NCBI GenBank assembly: GCA_963678705.1
Contig: OY783221.1
Location: 3,472,001-3,536,000 of the forward strand
Direction of reading: 5' to 3'
DNA length: 64,000 nt
DNA from: Panorpa germanica
Taxonomy: Eukaryota > Arthropoda > Insecta > Mecoptera > Panorpidae
Positions 10,939 through 24,029 of this stretch are shown here, piece by piece. The notes under the pieces are model-generated. The model saw only the letters and a program-made list of their open reading frames with translations, did not search any database and was not told the origin of the DNA. The position numbers and the translations under genes are program-made. Positions within the stretch are counted from its first letter, which is position 1, and each line of letters opens with the position of its first letter.

Positions 10939-13215
10939 AGGGAGCTTTCTATGAATAGAAAAATATATTTTTGTTGAAGGAAACTATGTAAAAATCATTA
11001 ATAAATCTTTAATATAATTTTCTTGTTTATATTAAAATGGCACACGTTTATGAATTAATAGTTGATAGAATGGTATTTTAAGTTTTACCTTCATATAGTC
11101 GTTCATTCTTTCTTTATATTTCTGCAATTCTCGATACAATATTGAACTAAACAACCTTTGCTCGCTCAGAACCCTCCCCCCTGATCATATTTCAACACGA
11201 ATCACACACACACTACAGTGATTAGTTGTTATATACATATACAATACAAACGTATACGATCTTCAATCGCTCATATGTGTGTGTGTCCTTGCTTTTAAAT
11301 CTGAGCTTTATTCAAGCTTAAAGTTGCGCCTGCAGGCAAGTTTTTCTAAAGTTTATATTTTATAGTTATGCGTATGTCTTTTCAAAGCTGATTTGCCTGT
11401 CGTCGTGGTATACAGCGCCATCAGTTGAGTGGTAGTATAGCCTCTGGTTGTAATAACATACGAAGATATGTTTTATTTGGGAATGGGTAAACAAACTTTT
11501 GTTAGTTTACTGAAAACAGTTCAGACAGGCAACTTGAAACACGCCTTTAGGTATTTTTCAATAAATTAACTACGTAGTATGTTAGTAAAATTTAACAATT
11601 ATGTTTTTGTTAAAATACAATTGTTTATACTAATTGTTTATTGAAATTTGTTTGAATAATGATTTCAATTTGTGATGTAGAACATGTCAGCAACAACACT
11701 TTTTAAAAGTTTAACTTTACAAAAAGTTAGCTACTTGTTTTATAATTTTTTTAAAAAATCAAAAGACTGATGAACTTATAGATTATACAATCATGTTAAA
11801 GTCTTTTTATTTTGTAATTTTACGAACATGATAAATAATAAACATAGTAATAAATTAACAAAACTATTTCGTACAAAAATAACCTCCAGCTAAACACAGT
11901 TTTAAGGTTTATCTTATATAACAAGGATACCTGTTTCGTAAACGATTTTACCTATTATATAACGTTTTGTGACGTATTTTATTACTTAATAACAAATGAA
12001 ATTATTCTTTTACGATAAACTTAATCATAAAAATTCTTAAGATAGTTATAAAATAAGATTAAATATTACTAGGTTTCGACATCTATAATTGCATTTAGCG
12101 TGTAGGAATGTGAACACAACTAAGTGTATAAATTATACCAGCCGCGGAATTAGTTAATAACGTATTCATGTATGAATTTATTAAAGAAATATATCACTAA
12201 ATAATTTATATATTATTGTATGTACAGCAGATGATTAATATTACATTATATTCAAATTTAAAATTTATATTTCAAGGAAAATTTTAAAATAATATAATAC
12301 TCGTACATATAAATGAAAAACATTTTCGAGAAATATTTTCATATATTTTCATAGTATAACAATTTACAAAACGAGTACATAAAAATACATATGAAAATTC
12401 CGTGAATTTTTTCGTTCAATACGTTTACATTATATTACATGAAAAATAACGTACGATAACGTTGAAGCTATGGCAAGCACGTGATTTTATTACATATGAT
12501 CTCCGCAGATCCCGTCAATTCTGCATGTTCACGACATTAAAACTAGCCGTGATTGAGGTTGTTACGTACTAACTTACTTTTGATTGTATTTGAGAAGTGC
12601 ATTTTGTGAAAGATTATTGGCATTAGCATTAAATTTATGGATCATTTCTGTATTTTCTTTTGTAATAATTTTACAGAGTTCTACTAGTGAGTCAGAACGA
12701 GGCTACAACCCATATTGATATAACTATTATAAAATAAACTAAAAATATAAAACAAAATCAAATGAAAATTAATCAAATGAATTTATAATAGCAAATTAAT
12801 TGAAAATGGAAACACAATATTAATTATAAATGATGTTTTTCAGGTAATCATTAATTTTAAACGTAGCCTTGTATATAAATCCATTGAATTTGTGTACAAA
12901 TAGCAGTTTTATCGCAATCAAATATTTTATTTTGTTAACAGCAATGTTATAGGCATTGTTATTGGTCTTCAAGCCTAGAAATGTTCAAGTCATGTGATTA
13001 TTTTCTATAAATAATTAATTGTTATTTCACAAAATTTCTAATTATTACCTTATGTAAACATAACACATACATGTTACTTGCAGACTTTGTATTAATAATA
13101 CCAAATAGGGTTGTAAACCTTAGAATTATGATACCTTAGTTTGAATTAGAAAGTTAAGTATATGTATTCATTGTTTATTACTTTCGTCTTTACAATTTCC
13201 TTACATTTTGTTTAA
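10939..13215. other. AT-rich non-coding stretch
   Basis: This holds a short GT run near 11277-11285 and plain AT-rich DNA. The only notable item is the first copy of a 29-bp perfect repeat at 12816-12844. Confidence 0.5.
12816..12844 (+). repeat. 29-bp perfect dispersed repeat, copy 1
   Basis: The 29 bases from AATATTAATTATAAATG to GATGTTTTTCAGG recur without mismatch at 14435-14463. The unit ends in TTTTTCAG and G, a plausible 3' splice site with a TTAATTAT branch-like element. Here the junction continues GTAATC, which also resembles a weak donor. Confidence 0.6.
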
Positions 13216-13793
13216 TTAATATTTACCCCCAACTCCTATTTCATTTGAACAAATTCTGATATTCACTAAAAGTAAAACAAATCCCTTAATCCCCTCTCTA
13301 AGACAAGTACCTAAATTGCAGTGTTCCTTCATTGTCACGTTCTCTACTCTTTCACGGTCTTTCCTCCTTTCTTCTAATTCTAGCGTTTCCATCGTGACTC
13401 CGTTTAAACGTAGTTTAAACACTTTTAAATCTCCTCTTTATGATCCTTTCTAGTTCGATTTCTTCTTCTTCCTTTTACACACATCCATCTGTTTCCTTTT
13501 CTCTTCCTTTGCAACAGTTCCCCTCCTTTCTACCCCCTTTCTGCATCTGCTTTTCATGTACTCCTATACATGCTCCCCCTTTCTTTATTGCCTTGCCTAA
13601 ATCTAATTCTATTGTCTTTACTTCCCTAGGTTTCGGAATCTTCTTCGTCTACAACTTTCTGTATCTTACATTATACCTGGATTCCTCAATCCATCCTACT
13701 TCTATATCCCTTTCTGCTGTTATCCTGTACAACTTGCATATTCATCCTTCTAATCCTTTCAATTTCGTCCACCTATACTTATGCTTAAATTAA
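13216..13793 (-). pseudogene. Decayed non-LTR retrotransposon ORF fragment
   Basis: This stretch is strongly pyrimidine-rich on the plus strand. Read on the minus strand it is lysine/glutamate/arginine-rich like the ORF2 C-terminal region of the LINE at 29355-29943. Minus-strand frames give ITAERDIEVGWIEESRYNVR, then YRKL, broken by stops and shifts. No zinc cluster or 3' hairpin is visible, so it is an internal piece. The open plus-strand frame over the same bases (13440-13793) is a shadow created by the base bias. Confidence 0.4.
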
Positions 13794-14434
13794 CTAGTTC
13801 ACTTTGAAATTAGTTATAAGTATTTAAAAATTAAATTCCTTATATTATTACCATTAGCATTATTCTAATTAGCTCTATTTTTATATTGTAGCTTGTTCAA
13901 GTAATGTTAGCATACTCCACTCGTCTTACGGTCGGTGAAGAACACATGTTCACTTCAGTAAAGATATTTGCTTCTGCGGTGCGGTGTCTTACTGCTATAC
14001 TAACATCCAGTGTTGTCGTATGAGTGTGTGTACATACTCCTATATTAAATTGCATACATGATGAATAGCTAAATTACATGTTGCATGTGTGGCTGCGGGT
14101 ACATGAATGTAAAATATGTAAATCAAAACACGAGATAAGATACGAGTACAAGCAAACCCCTTATAATGTAACTGCCACTGTAGCAACAACGAAGCGAAAC
14201 TCAAGTACTATATAAAAAGTTTCATTTTTTTTAGATATCATATGTGTTTCAAATCTGTTTCGTTTAATTTGAAATGCTGTTGATTTTTTACTGTATAAAC
14301 AATTTTAACACCATGTCTTAGTGCTTTTGAATTTGGAGGGAAAGTATTAATATTAGAATGATTGTAAGTAATGTATTGTATTGTATTGCAGGCATCCTCT
14401 TTGTTTAAAGTTTAAAAATTTAGTACTATAAAAG

Positions 14435-14463
14435 AATATTAATTATAAATGATGTTTTTCAGG
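14435..14463 (+). repeat. 29-bp perfect dispersed repeat, copy 2
   Basis: It is identical to 12816-12844. After TTTTTCAG the sequence continues GAAGGTTTCTG. Flanks on both sides differ completely from those of copy 1, so the identity is confined to the 29 bases. Confidence 0.6.
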
Positions 14464-15960
14464 AAGGTTTCTGTTTCAATACTTTTTTAATACATCAAAC
14501 CAAACTTGAGTTACATGCAGTTGAAAATCTGCTAATTTCAGAGTTGATTTTGAAAGATTTTGAATATTACCAAAAAGTTATATTTTGTTTATTTCAACAG
14601 GGACTTAGTTTTAACTTTTATTTATCATTTTGTAAACTTTTTTTCTTCAAATTGTACTTACACGACATTGACACATTTTTCACTACAAAAATATTCAGTG
14701 AGAAATGCCCATGTGTTAAAAAAAAATATACTCCACCAATCAAATTATTCATGATTGATTTATTTAGTTCCTCACACGCAAGTAACCTCGTCATAATTAT
14801 TAAAAGACGTTGTAAACCTTAAAACTAATTATACAAGATATATGTTCAAAGCATATTCTCTCAAAACATAACAATTTTATACGTACATACAACTAGTTCA
14901 ATACTTCCTGTTCCGGTTGCTTTCCATACAGTATGGTACGTACTCGTCAGAGTAGGCCCCGAGCAACTCTTTACTTAATTAGGTTTTACTTTAACCAGCA
15001 ATACGGGTTTGATATTTCCTTCGATGTCAACATCTGATTCTGTCACACATGTCTGGCCTACTTTGCGTTTTGCGTTAACCTATATCTTCGTACATTCCAG
15101 GGTAATACACAGCTACACGTAAGACTCCCCTATTCCCCATCTATGCAATCTTATTCAAACAATTTCATTTGATTTTGATTTCTAGATGCGGCTTACTTCA
15201 AATGTTAATTAAACTGACGTATATTTTATTAATACATCAGTGTGTGTACGTGTATCTGTACAGGGTAAGCGAACCTAAGGCACGCGAAGGACTTTTCCTG
15301 ATACGCCAAAGGTTGAATCCAATCATGACTTGATATAAATGCTTTTGCGCGTGAACTAAGTACTATTAAGCCACGTAAAAGAGATTGTGATACGTAGCAA
15401 TTACGATAACATAATTTATATATTTTTCGGACGTACTCATACAAATGTTCACCAACCCTGGACTGGTATATATGTACAAGTAATGAACCTAATATAATAA
15501 CCAATAACATAACGCAAGTCTATTCTGTTAGCTTACCTAATCTAGTTATAATTATATATTGTGTAATCTGGTTTGCATATTACTTGAGATATTACCACGT
15601 AAGCATATTTCAGTAGAATGCCTATCCATATTAATTACATACCTTATTATTAACGAACCTACATTTATGATTGCATGTGCAATGTGATTGTTAGTACAAT
15701 AATAGATATTTTGGTTAACACGAGAGTAATTTGATATTTCAGTAACTCTTTGAATTTCCCGCGCAGCTCCCGTTAACCACCATCTATTAAAGACTACTGT
15801 TAAATTTTGCCTTTGAAAACTGACAACCAACGTTTAGGATGAGGCGAGGTTCACTTTACTGTTTTTAGGATGAAAAGAGGAGCAAAGATCCATTTTAGGA
15901 TCAGGATAGGTTTAAAATTTCGACTCTGGTAGCTATTGAAAGCAGCTATCCGTGTGATTG
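14464..15960. other. AT-rich non-coding stretch
   Basis: Short ORFs at 14544-14822, 15229-15510 and 15552-15830 have no recognisable motifs. No gene is supported. Confidence 0.5.
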
Positions 15961-15980
15961 TGATTGAGTGTGTAGTCACC

Positions 15981-16215
15981 ATGGCAAAAATTCATAAATT
16001 GGGATACGAACTGCTACCTCAACGAGCATATTCTCTAGATTTAGCACTCTCCGACTGTTTTCTATGTTCAAACCAGAAGAAATAGCCGGTCGGTAAGAGA
16101 TTTTGGTCTAACTAAGACGTCATCACTGAAGTCACTGAAAAAAACGTTCCTAATATTTGGAAGGATGTAAGGCTTAATGTAACGAACTTAAAGGAGACTA
16201 TGTTGATAAACAAAA
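15981..16215 (+). pseudogene. mariner transposase C-terminal remnant
   Basis: The frame from 15981 reads MAKIHKLGYELLPQRAYSLD, then LALSDCFL. This matches the mariner catalytic-domain segment LLPHPPYSPDLAPSDxFLF, which carries the third acidic catalytic residue (D34D type). Further on, after a frameshift, CNELKGDYVDKQ matches the end of mariner transposases (C-x-ELKGDYVEK). In between, the region is full of substitutions and a stop (KK followed by TAG). The ends of the element and its inverted repeats are not identifiable. It is an old, inactive copy. Confidence 0.8.
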
Positions 16216-17489
16216 CAATAAAGAAATTAAAAAATGTCACAGAATTATCAATCTACACAAGTGTGAATTATTTTTTTATATTAATTAATTTTGCATTGAA
16301 TTTCCTCTAGTATGTTTCAACTGTAATTTAATTATTTTTAATTACAGTAATTACTAGTTTTAGTGCATAACAATTTTAACATACATCATTTTAAAATAGC
16401 GATCCCATTTTCAATGTTATTTATCATCTGTATACAATACAAGGATAGATATATGAGGTAAATAAACATTATCATATTAATTGAAAACAAAGAGTGCTAC
16501 TCATAAAATCGATTAAATTAAAAAAGTTCAACATTAAATATGCAAAGCTAAAGAAACTTTAAATAAAAAATAAACACAATTGCTAGTAAATTATTAAAAG
16601 CTTCTCTTGTTATTTTCATAAAACTGCTAATACCTTAAGGAGTAGGAAGTAATTCACGCCCCTTTTGTTTTTATAAAAAAAAAAGAAAAAGAAGAAAGAA
16701 AACTCTATAGTGAAAAAAGCACATGACGTTAGTTAATGGATCGGTTATTCCAAAGATTTTCCAATCACTCACCGAAATAATCCTCCTCCTGTTTCTACTT
16801 TGAAACGCAATGAATTGCCACGAGTACTAGCAGGGAGTCGGTAAAGAAGTTTCCATAAATAACGACAGCTTATGGGCAGATGTATTACACCAATTTTTTA
16901 TAAAAAACCTTTCAAGGCCTTTTTTGCTGTTCACATTTGTTTGCTTCAATGTTTAATATTATTTAAATAAATTTCTACTAACTGGTTGCATAACACGTGT
17001 ACAAATTTGATTTGATTTATTTTATATGTAATTACAAGTGTACACGTGTGTGAACATTCATGATCAAAGCAAATCATCCACAGACTTTGCCTTTTTTTTA
17101 AATTCTCATACCGCTACCTTTTTTAATTAATTTTTGTTCCAAAAGTGGGTATTCCAATCGCCCTTTAAATAATGGAGTCACGATTTGTAACCTAAGAGTA
17201 CACGAAATCCTTCATACCCAATTAAAACCACGACTAAAATCAATAAGACTCATCTACCCAATGCCCCCTTACCGTCTATCCAAGGCAATAAAAATGTAGT
17301 ACCCTTTGAGCTATCTAATAGGTAGTTAAAGGCTATTGGGATCAGATAATTTGCACGTTATTATTGAATACGTATTTTCGGAATTATATTATGATCAGAA
17401 CACCCACACTCAGAATTTTGGTTAACTTTCCATAGTTGATAATGTCAGATGCATAGGATGCAGTGGATAAAGTTAACAATTGATATTAT
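16216..17489. other. AT-rich non-coding stretch
   Basis: A purine run (A/G) lies at 16675-16702. Otherwise I see nothing beyond plain AT-rich DNA. Confidence 0.5.
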
Positions 17490-17905
17490 CTTGTAAAAAG
17501 TGTAGAGTGCAAACAGCACCAGAAGAGATAGTGAATTGTTAAGAAGAGACAGGAAAGGAAGGAGGTGGATAGTAGAGGTACTGAGAAGAAGTAATGGGAA
17601 CTAGAAGGAAGAGGAAGACGAAAAAGAATAGTGGCTGAGAGAGAAGAAAAGAAAGAACCATTAGTTTTTAAGCAAAGGTGAAGTAATGGTAACGAAAAAA
17701 GAAGGAGAAAAAGATTTGGAGAATTAAAAGCATCAGAAATATATAGATTAGTAATATTAGTTAGATTACACGTATTATTCCGTTTATAATTATAGTATTA
17801 TTCGGAATGAATTTGCAAATATTTAAGATTTACAAATGAAGTTGTATTAGTGAGATTTGTAAATGTAGTGCCGAGAGACAAATTAATTAAATAAATACAT
17901 ACATA
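17490..17905 (+). mobile_element. 5'-truncated non-LTR retrotransposon, 3' end
   Basis: A purine-rich coding remnant reads RRDRKGRRWIVEVLRRSNGN, close in pattern to GSEGKRWMAAIEKRN of the LINE at 29355-29943 and thus the C-terminal tail of the same type of ORF2. An AT-rich 3' UTR follows and ends TGTAGTGCCGAGAGACAAAT, then an ATTAAATAAATA tail. GCCGAGAGAC is a mutated form of the GCCGAAAGGC hairpin at 1138-1496. No target-site duplication is evident. Confidence 0.65.
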
Positions 17906-19895
17906 TACTAACATCAACAGCAGCAATGCTGGTTTCTTCACTGCCATCTTTTATTATATTGCGAACTAATTGGTTTGTTTCTGAGGTTTTTTAAGTTGTT
18001 TTATGGCTTGAATAATAGACATACTTACCATGTGCAGCAGTATGTTAATGCCTGAACTCATAAGCATTGGACCTAGGGCGCACCATGCTTTAGCAATCGA
18101 AGTACATTCTATTAATGTTTATACTCACAATTCGATTGAGCCATAAAATTTGGGTACAAAAGAAGTTCAAAGAGTATTATATATTGAAATAAATATAAAT
18201 ATTTCGCAAGTTTTAATTTACATGCAAACTATTATAGAAGAAAAGTCTAAGTTATAATATAATAAAAGATTGAAGGGAGCCTCTATTTCTGTACTCAATT
18301 TAATATAGCATAATACTGAAATTCTAAGAAAATATTCCTTTATAAATTTTAAAAGTAAGTTTATATCATTTAAAAGTTTTCAAATAAAACATCCTAACTT
18401 CAATTCTATTTTCCTTGTTCAATGTATAAATTATTCAGTTTTATTTCTCAAGGACAAAAGTGTAAAAGGATTCTAAAAAGAACCATCTACCTGAAATTTG
18501 CTATTTGAATATAAATAAGAAATAATTCTGTTCGTCATTTTTGACATTTTAGTTAGTAGCTTCTTCAGAACTTGAATAAATGGAATGTTTATATGTATAT
18601 AGATATATGTTTTTAAGTAAAAAGTTAAATTATACACAAATTATACAGAAACTTGTGTATTTAATTATTATTGAAGATAAGATGGCATCAGGAAGCTTGC
18701 CTAAGGACATTTCCAAGAAACAATTAAATAAAAACGTACAAACAATCTCTTAATCCAGAGTTTTCTAAACAAGGGCGACCTTCCAAGACATTTCATCCAG
18801 ATTTTTATGCAAAAGAAACTTGGAAATGAAATTCTATGAAGAAAACAATAAGGAGAATAGACCAATGTACTTGCACCACTGGAAAAAATTGATTTGAAAC
18901 CTGGCATATATATTTTCTCTTCAATAGTAAATATTCAAAGCAACGGATTTGGATTATCAATTTAAAAGTTTATGCCCATCAAAAAAAAAATGATTTGTCA
19001 AACTCCTCAAGCTATATATACAAAATGATAAAATATTAATTTTTGTTCCATTTACAGCACAAATAATTATTTTTAATATTATTAAAATAAGCAACATATC
19101 AATATAGACTCATACATTATCACCTCGACTGACATATTTTGCATTATTTAGTGCGGCTTAGTGGTACCAGTAATGTCACGCACTTCTTCCCCTCCACTTA
19201 TAATACCCCACCGCCTACCCCCTATCTCTACTCGTCACCCACGTTATGTTCCCGTAGCTCTTCCAGCCCTGAAACCCTTCTCCAATATTATCCGGATTGT
19301 GAACAGCAAAGTGAGCAGCTACGGAGCTAATATAATATTCTAATATCGACCGGAACACGGAATCCGTTCTTCAAACTCTGGACTTTAGACTCATATACAG
19401 CAGGTAGTTAACGAAAATGATGTACATTTTTTAAATTATTAGGTAACTTGTGGTGTTTTCTTTACACCACCCTTTTTGGACCATTTAAGTGTAACGTATA
19501 CATCGTTTTGGCCTGCCTATTGGAGTATGACACTTACTCCCCTCTCTTTTTGATTATGTTACTATGAATTAAACACGAAAAGTGCACCGCTTTCATTTTT
19601 ATCTTCACATGACGTCATCATAGAATTGTTTTTTTCTAAATGTTATTTTGAGACAACATACTACGTTGTCACGTTCAATTCCCACTGCGCGAATACTATT
19701 TTAAAACAATATCAACTTTAAACCCTCTTAACTTTTTTATAAAGTTGTGAAATAATTTATAAATCAATCAATACTTTCCTAATTCATTCGTCTACAACAT
19801 ATAAGTTTTATTTCTAAATCTCTACAACCCTTCTCGAGATATATGTTAAAGCGATGTCTTTATTATACTTTGTAGTTTTTCTGCATGTTAAATAT
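17906..19895. other. AT-rich non-coding stretch
   Basis: It contains a possible broken coding patch at 18690-18890. Plus-strand frames there give NPEFSKQGRPSKTFHPDFYA and, shifted, RNLEMKFYEENNKENRPMYL; I cannot name the source. A GC-richer patch at 19180-19280 holds two overlapping short ORFs that I regard as chance. Confidence 0.4.
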
Positions 19896-20071
19896 CCCAG
19901 TAAACATTTTAGAGTCACTTTGACATCAATGTCTATTTTATCGGCTGCAAATGGTGAAACACTAAATCTGCCAGAATACAAATGAAGATAAAGTTGATGC
20001 GAACTATAATTGAAGTGCAATAGTGATAGAAACGTCACAAAAAGGGACACTTCACCAAATTGTTTACTGGG
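19896..20071 (+). repeat. MITE copy 2 (CCCAGTAAAC family)
   Basis: It starts CCCAGTAAACATTTTAGAGT and ends CAAATTGTTTACTGGG, with the inner block GATAAAGTTGATGCGAACTA shared exactly with copy 3 at 51585-51810. At 176 bp it lacks the central block present in the other copies, so it is an internal deletion derivative. It has no coding capacity. Confidence 0.8.
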
Positions 20072-20352
20072 ATGTGCGCTTTAATTCTTCCCACTGCCTT
20101 TTACCAAATCTATTGTCTTATCAATACAATAGTCTTATGACTTATAAAAACGAATTTCCTCCAATGTTACCAAGTCTTTTTCATACCTGTAATATGTGTC
20201 AATGCATTAACGTCAATGTCAATAATACCTATAACACGCTTCACATGAAACGTTATAGATTTCGATCGTTCTAATAATACGAATTCTGTTTCTGCAGCTT
20301 TCAGAAGAAGCTTCCAGATAACCGCGTCCTTCCCTGAATAATTTATTTACCT

Positions 20353-20560
20353 TAACTGGGGTAGTAGGAGTGGTAGATCGGGGTAAGAGGTAGGGGTTAT
20401 CTCTGCATATTTCATTTTTGACTGGAGCATCATAAGAAGGTCGATGTGTAGGGAAAGTGGAACAACCAGAACTGAAGCTAGAGCATCAGCCGCAGTAGCA
20501 GCCCTAGCCGCAAGCAACATTCGAACGGGATTCGATCCACTGGCCACCAGGTGATTTAAT
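20353..20560. other. Ala-rich exon-like island, strand undecided
   Basis: The patch is markedly GC-richer than its surroundings and open on both strands. The minus strand, inside the window's longest ORF (20347-20730, 127 codons), gives RMLLAARAATAADALASVLV and ends at a reasonable donor, CAGTTAAG then GTAAAT. The plus strand gives TEARASAAVAALAASNIRTG, ending at CCACCAG then GTGATT, a weaker donor. I recognise neither protein. The sequence GGATCGAATCCC on the minus strand resembles a tRNA B-box, but no matching A-box is present. A small exon is possible; a decayed insertion is equally so. Confidence 0.3.
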
Positions 20561-20730
20561 ATAGATTCACCTGATCTCTTTCCTATTTCTACAACATATG
20601 AACAAGACCCAATACCAACTAAACATTTAAGGTGTTTCACAATATATAAACCTAAAGACAGGTTTAAATCAGTCTGTGGTAAATGGTGCGTGTTATTTGT
20701 TACTATTTGAAATGAACGAGTATGTTTCAA

Positions 20731-22560
20731 GTAGATGTTAAAAGTATTTTTTATAAGGATCTGTTTTTTGTTAAAGAAATTGATTTCATTTTAATTAAAG
20801 TGAAGATAGATGGCATATTTAGGCTTACTCGTCTGAAAAGTTTTTTGCAAAGCAGATGTACACTATAAAATTAATGTAATGGAAACAATTATAGTAATGA
20901 AATTAACGCTGGATTATAATCATGGCTTAGTTTGCTTGTTATGTTAAAATTAATTAAAACTCACTTTGCTGTCTTGATTCACTATGCGTGTCGCATAGTC
21001 GTACTTTTCGATATGAAAAATTAGTACCACCATTTTAACGGTTACACAATATTTAATTTGTGATATCAGATCCCGCTAAATGCAGTGTATTTTAGGTTTA
21101 TCGAACATAACAAATGTTACCTGTTACGTAAATGATTTGGTATAGTATACTATGTTTCCCTTTTGCCCATAACTATATTCATAAGTCTTCTTAAGAACAC
21201 CTTTTAACGATTATAAATCTTTTGAAGTTCTTTTTAAGGATTAAAGAATTTTTTAATAGCAATAATATATCAAAATAGGATTCTTTTAGATTAAATATGA
21301 GATTTTGTTTTAGTCAACTAATACTTGATTGTAAGGTAACACCTATAATTTGTGTTTTGTGGGTAGTACGGGTATAAAATGCATTTTGGCTTCTTGTTTT
21401 AATGTGTACAAATGTATATCTGACAGAATGGTGTGACTATGCTTTCGAATTTTATTGTTTACTTGTACGATAAACGAATTTTTCGTTTTAACTTCTGATC
21501 TGGGTCTCTATTCCTGACGTATTTCATAGTGTAACATGAATGAGAGGACCGTGTGCATGGCTTCCTTCTTTTCACTCTTCCACCATATATTTCCCGGCGG
21601 TTCCAATTCCAGTTTAAATTTGAATGACCCCCGTACATTCCTCTCTCAGTCTTACTCTCTTGTTTCTTTATCTTTTCTCATTCTGTTGTCACTATGTCAT
21701 GCTTTAAATTTCTAATATTTTTTATAATACTACAACTAAAAAGAAGAACACAGCTTTCTGTAACGGACTTTCGTTGTACATACTTACATGTTAGGTACAA
21801 CATTTAATTAATCAACAAGCTAGGTACACATTTAATGTGTTATTACTCTTCAATTCTCTGAGCGATTTAAACGTAGTGCGTAGTGATTTGTACAGTGTTA
21901 CACCGGCTTTTATAATACAATCGCTCAGGTAGTTATATCTTTAAACTTTCGTGCGAATTGGCATTTAATTTAAACTTTATCTTTCATTAACTTATTGAAT
22001 GTTGTGTAAAGAAAAGGGACTTTGTGAAATGTTGTGTGATCCTAAATTCCGATTACTTTAATTAGAAACCGAACATAACATAAACTTGATAAGAAATAGT
22101 ACGAGTATACCATACCTTCAGCTTGAGACCTGTACCTTATGACCCTACACTATACTATACTACACGATACGAAACGATCCTTCGATCCTACGGACAGTTT
22201 ACCTTTTTGGAGAAACTAAGAAAATCTACTGAGCACAGAATGTACTTTCAAGTGTTTTCGATAAATTTTCTTTTTTACGGTTAAACAAAAAGAAAAGTTT
22301 TACAAAAAACAATCTGGAACCATGCAGTATTTCAAATACAGGTAGGTAAACATAATATGTCGGTACACTGCTAAATATAAAAGGTATTCAATTAAATCAT
22401 ATACTCGTATATTCTATACACTGTAATCTATAAAATTAATTCAGAAAATAATTCAATCATTTGTAAATTTACGCGTATGAGGATTTCGGGCACATTAGAG
22501 CAGATTGAAAAATGACTAACGTTGGTTTCATGACTATAAGGTGAGATCAGAAGTGAAAGA
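20731..22560. other. AT-rich stretch with a possible mariner end
   Basis: Most is plain AT-rich DNA. At about 21540-21640 the minus strand reads GTACGGGGGTCATTCAAATT, then GGAACCGCCGGGAAATATATGG. The first part resembles the ACGAGGGTCATTCAAAAA terminal repeat of mellifera-type mariners. No matching second end was found, so this is at best a fragment. Confidence 0.3.
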
Positions 22561-22930
22561 AATAAAAAACCTACTAGTCAAAGTCAAAACAAAGGATAGG
22601 ATAAGCCAAACGAGAAAAGTGATGAGTAATAAAAGATGAAGAGGATGAGAAAAAAAATAGAATTACGTAGAAAATGAAGAGGACGATAAAGAAGTTCTTG
22701 ATGATGAGAAGGAAGAGGAAGATGATGACGAAGAGGTATCAGATGATGAAGGACAATGAACCAAAAATGCGAAAAAAAGAAAGGAGTAGGGAAAAAGAAC
22801 TGCGGAAAATTGAAATACAACAGAATGCAGACGGTTACTGGTAAAAAAAGATTAGATCTAATTTGAGTAAGGATGAGGAAGCGGACGAAGTCGAAATAAT
22901 AAATGAGAAAAAGGGAAAATAAGTAAGGAC
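22560..22930 (+). other. Purine-rich acidic coding-like remnant
   Basis: A purine-rich tract with broken frames includes DDEEVSDDEGQ followed by a stop, and KKRKE runs. The bias resembles the LINE-derived tracts at 1138 and 17490, but no hairpin or tail follows. It may be a LINE ORF1 or ORF2 fragment, or simple purine-rich DNA. The minus-strand ORF at 22584-22820 is a shadow of the bias. Confidence 0.25.
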
Positions 22931-24029
22931 GAGGTTAGCAGAAAGAATCAAGCGGGGACATGTTATGTAATTAGTATTATTGTTATTTACAGAGCAAAAA
23001 CAAAAAATATTAACATATACCGTTATTTAAAACATATAAAATTAAATAATAAATCAGTTTACAATTTAGAGGGATTAATTTAATACCTCTTTGATTGTCT
23101 TTACCGAAATAAAAAAGTAAAGTAGACCCTAACTAACAAAATTATGCGGAACTTGTTTATAAAGAAAACTAAAAGCGATATTTGTCAAATGCCAAAGGAA
23201 AGTTTCATGTTTTCGAGATTGACAAGGAAGTAACAAACACTCTGTATAATATTTAGCTGTATTGGATATCAGTAGGAGTATTATATTAGCTTGTACTTAC
23301 TTCCTTGACAGTGTAACCTGACGTGGCTAGTCTGGCAGCACGGCTGCATTATATAGCATCGTCACTACTAACTAGTTATTCCCATAAAGCTTGCCCTGTC
23401 TCAACGATTGTTGAAATTCACAACACGATAGACTACGAGCACGAGTATAAAGGAAGCTTTAGAAGAGGGAGGGACTAGATGGGAGAGGATAGGTGTAGTA
23501 AAAGCTTTCGGTAGCAGGATGTGTACGTTCCATTATGCTGAACAATATGTGAAAACCAGAGCAGAACCAATGACGTTGATACAATTTATATGCAGCAGTC
23601 GACCACCTAGCTGGAATATGTTTTACTTGAACAAACATGTACGGGTTATGGGAACATAATATGTGTAAGATAAAGCGCCATCAAACCGGTAATACGAGCA
23701 CATGAAAAAATCAAGTGACTATTTGTTTAATGCATGAAGCTAAACCCCAGGTCTGGGCGGTGGTGACATTGAACCAACTTTTAAAATGATTGGGACATAT
23801 GTTTACATTTATTTCAGTCCATTCATATAAAAGATACTTATCTATGAATATTTACGTTGTGTATATGAATAGAAATGTTACAGTGCTCTTAACAGTATAA
23901 AAAAGTGTTGAGCAAAATACAATACACCATTTCAGAGCTTTAAACTATATGTATATCTGTATATATGTATTTGTATTACACATTACATGTGCACTACTGA
24001 TGTGCTGCACATTTTTTCTTTTATCTTCT
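22931..24029. other. Non-coding stretch, slightly less AT-rich at 23300-23620
   Basis: No ORF or named element is present. The patch 23300-23620 has more balanced composition but no open frame with recognisable motifs. Confidence 0.45.

Noticed and set aside
13440-13793. 117-codon plus-strand ORF as a gene
   Set aside because: It is the pyrimidine-rich complement of a decayed LINE ORF; its Ser/Phe/Leu/Pro-rich translation has no motif.
15525-15545. Minus-strand TTAG|GTAAGC as a ratchet site
   Set aside because: The upstream bases are purine-rich and give no polypyrimidine tract.
20525-20545. tRNA gene or SINE head (GGATCGAATCCC on the minus strand)
   Set aside because: The B-box-like sequence has no A-box at the expected distance and no cloverleaf pairing beyond a CAGGTG/CACCTG stem.
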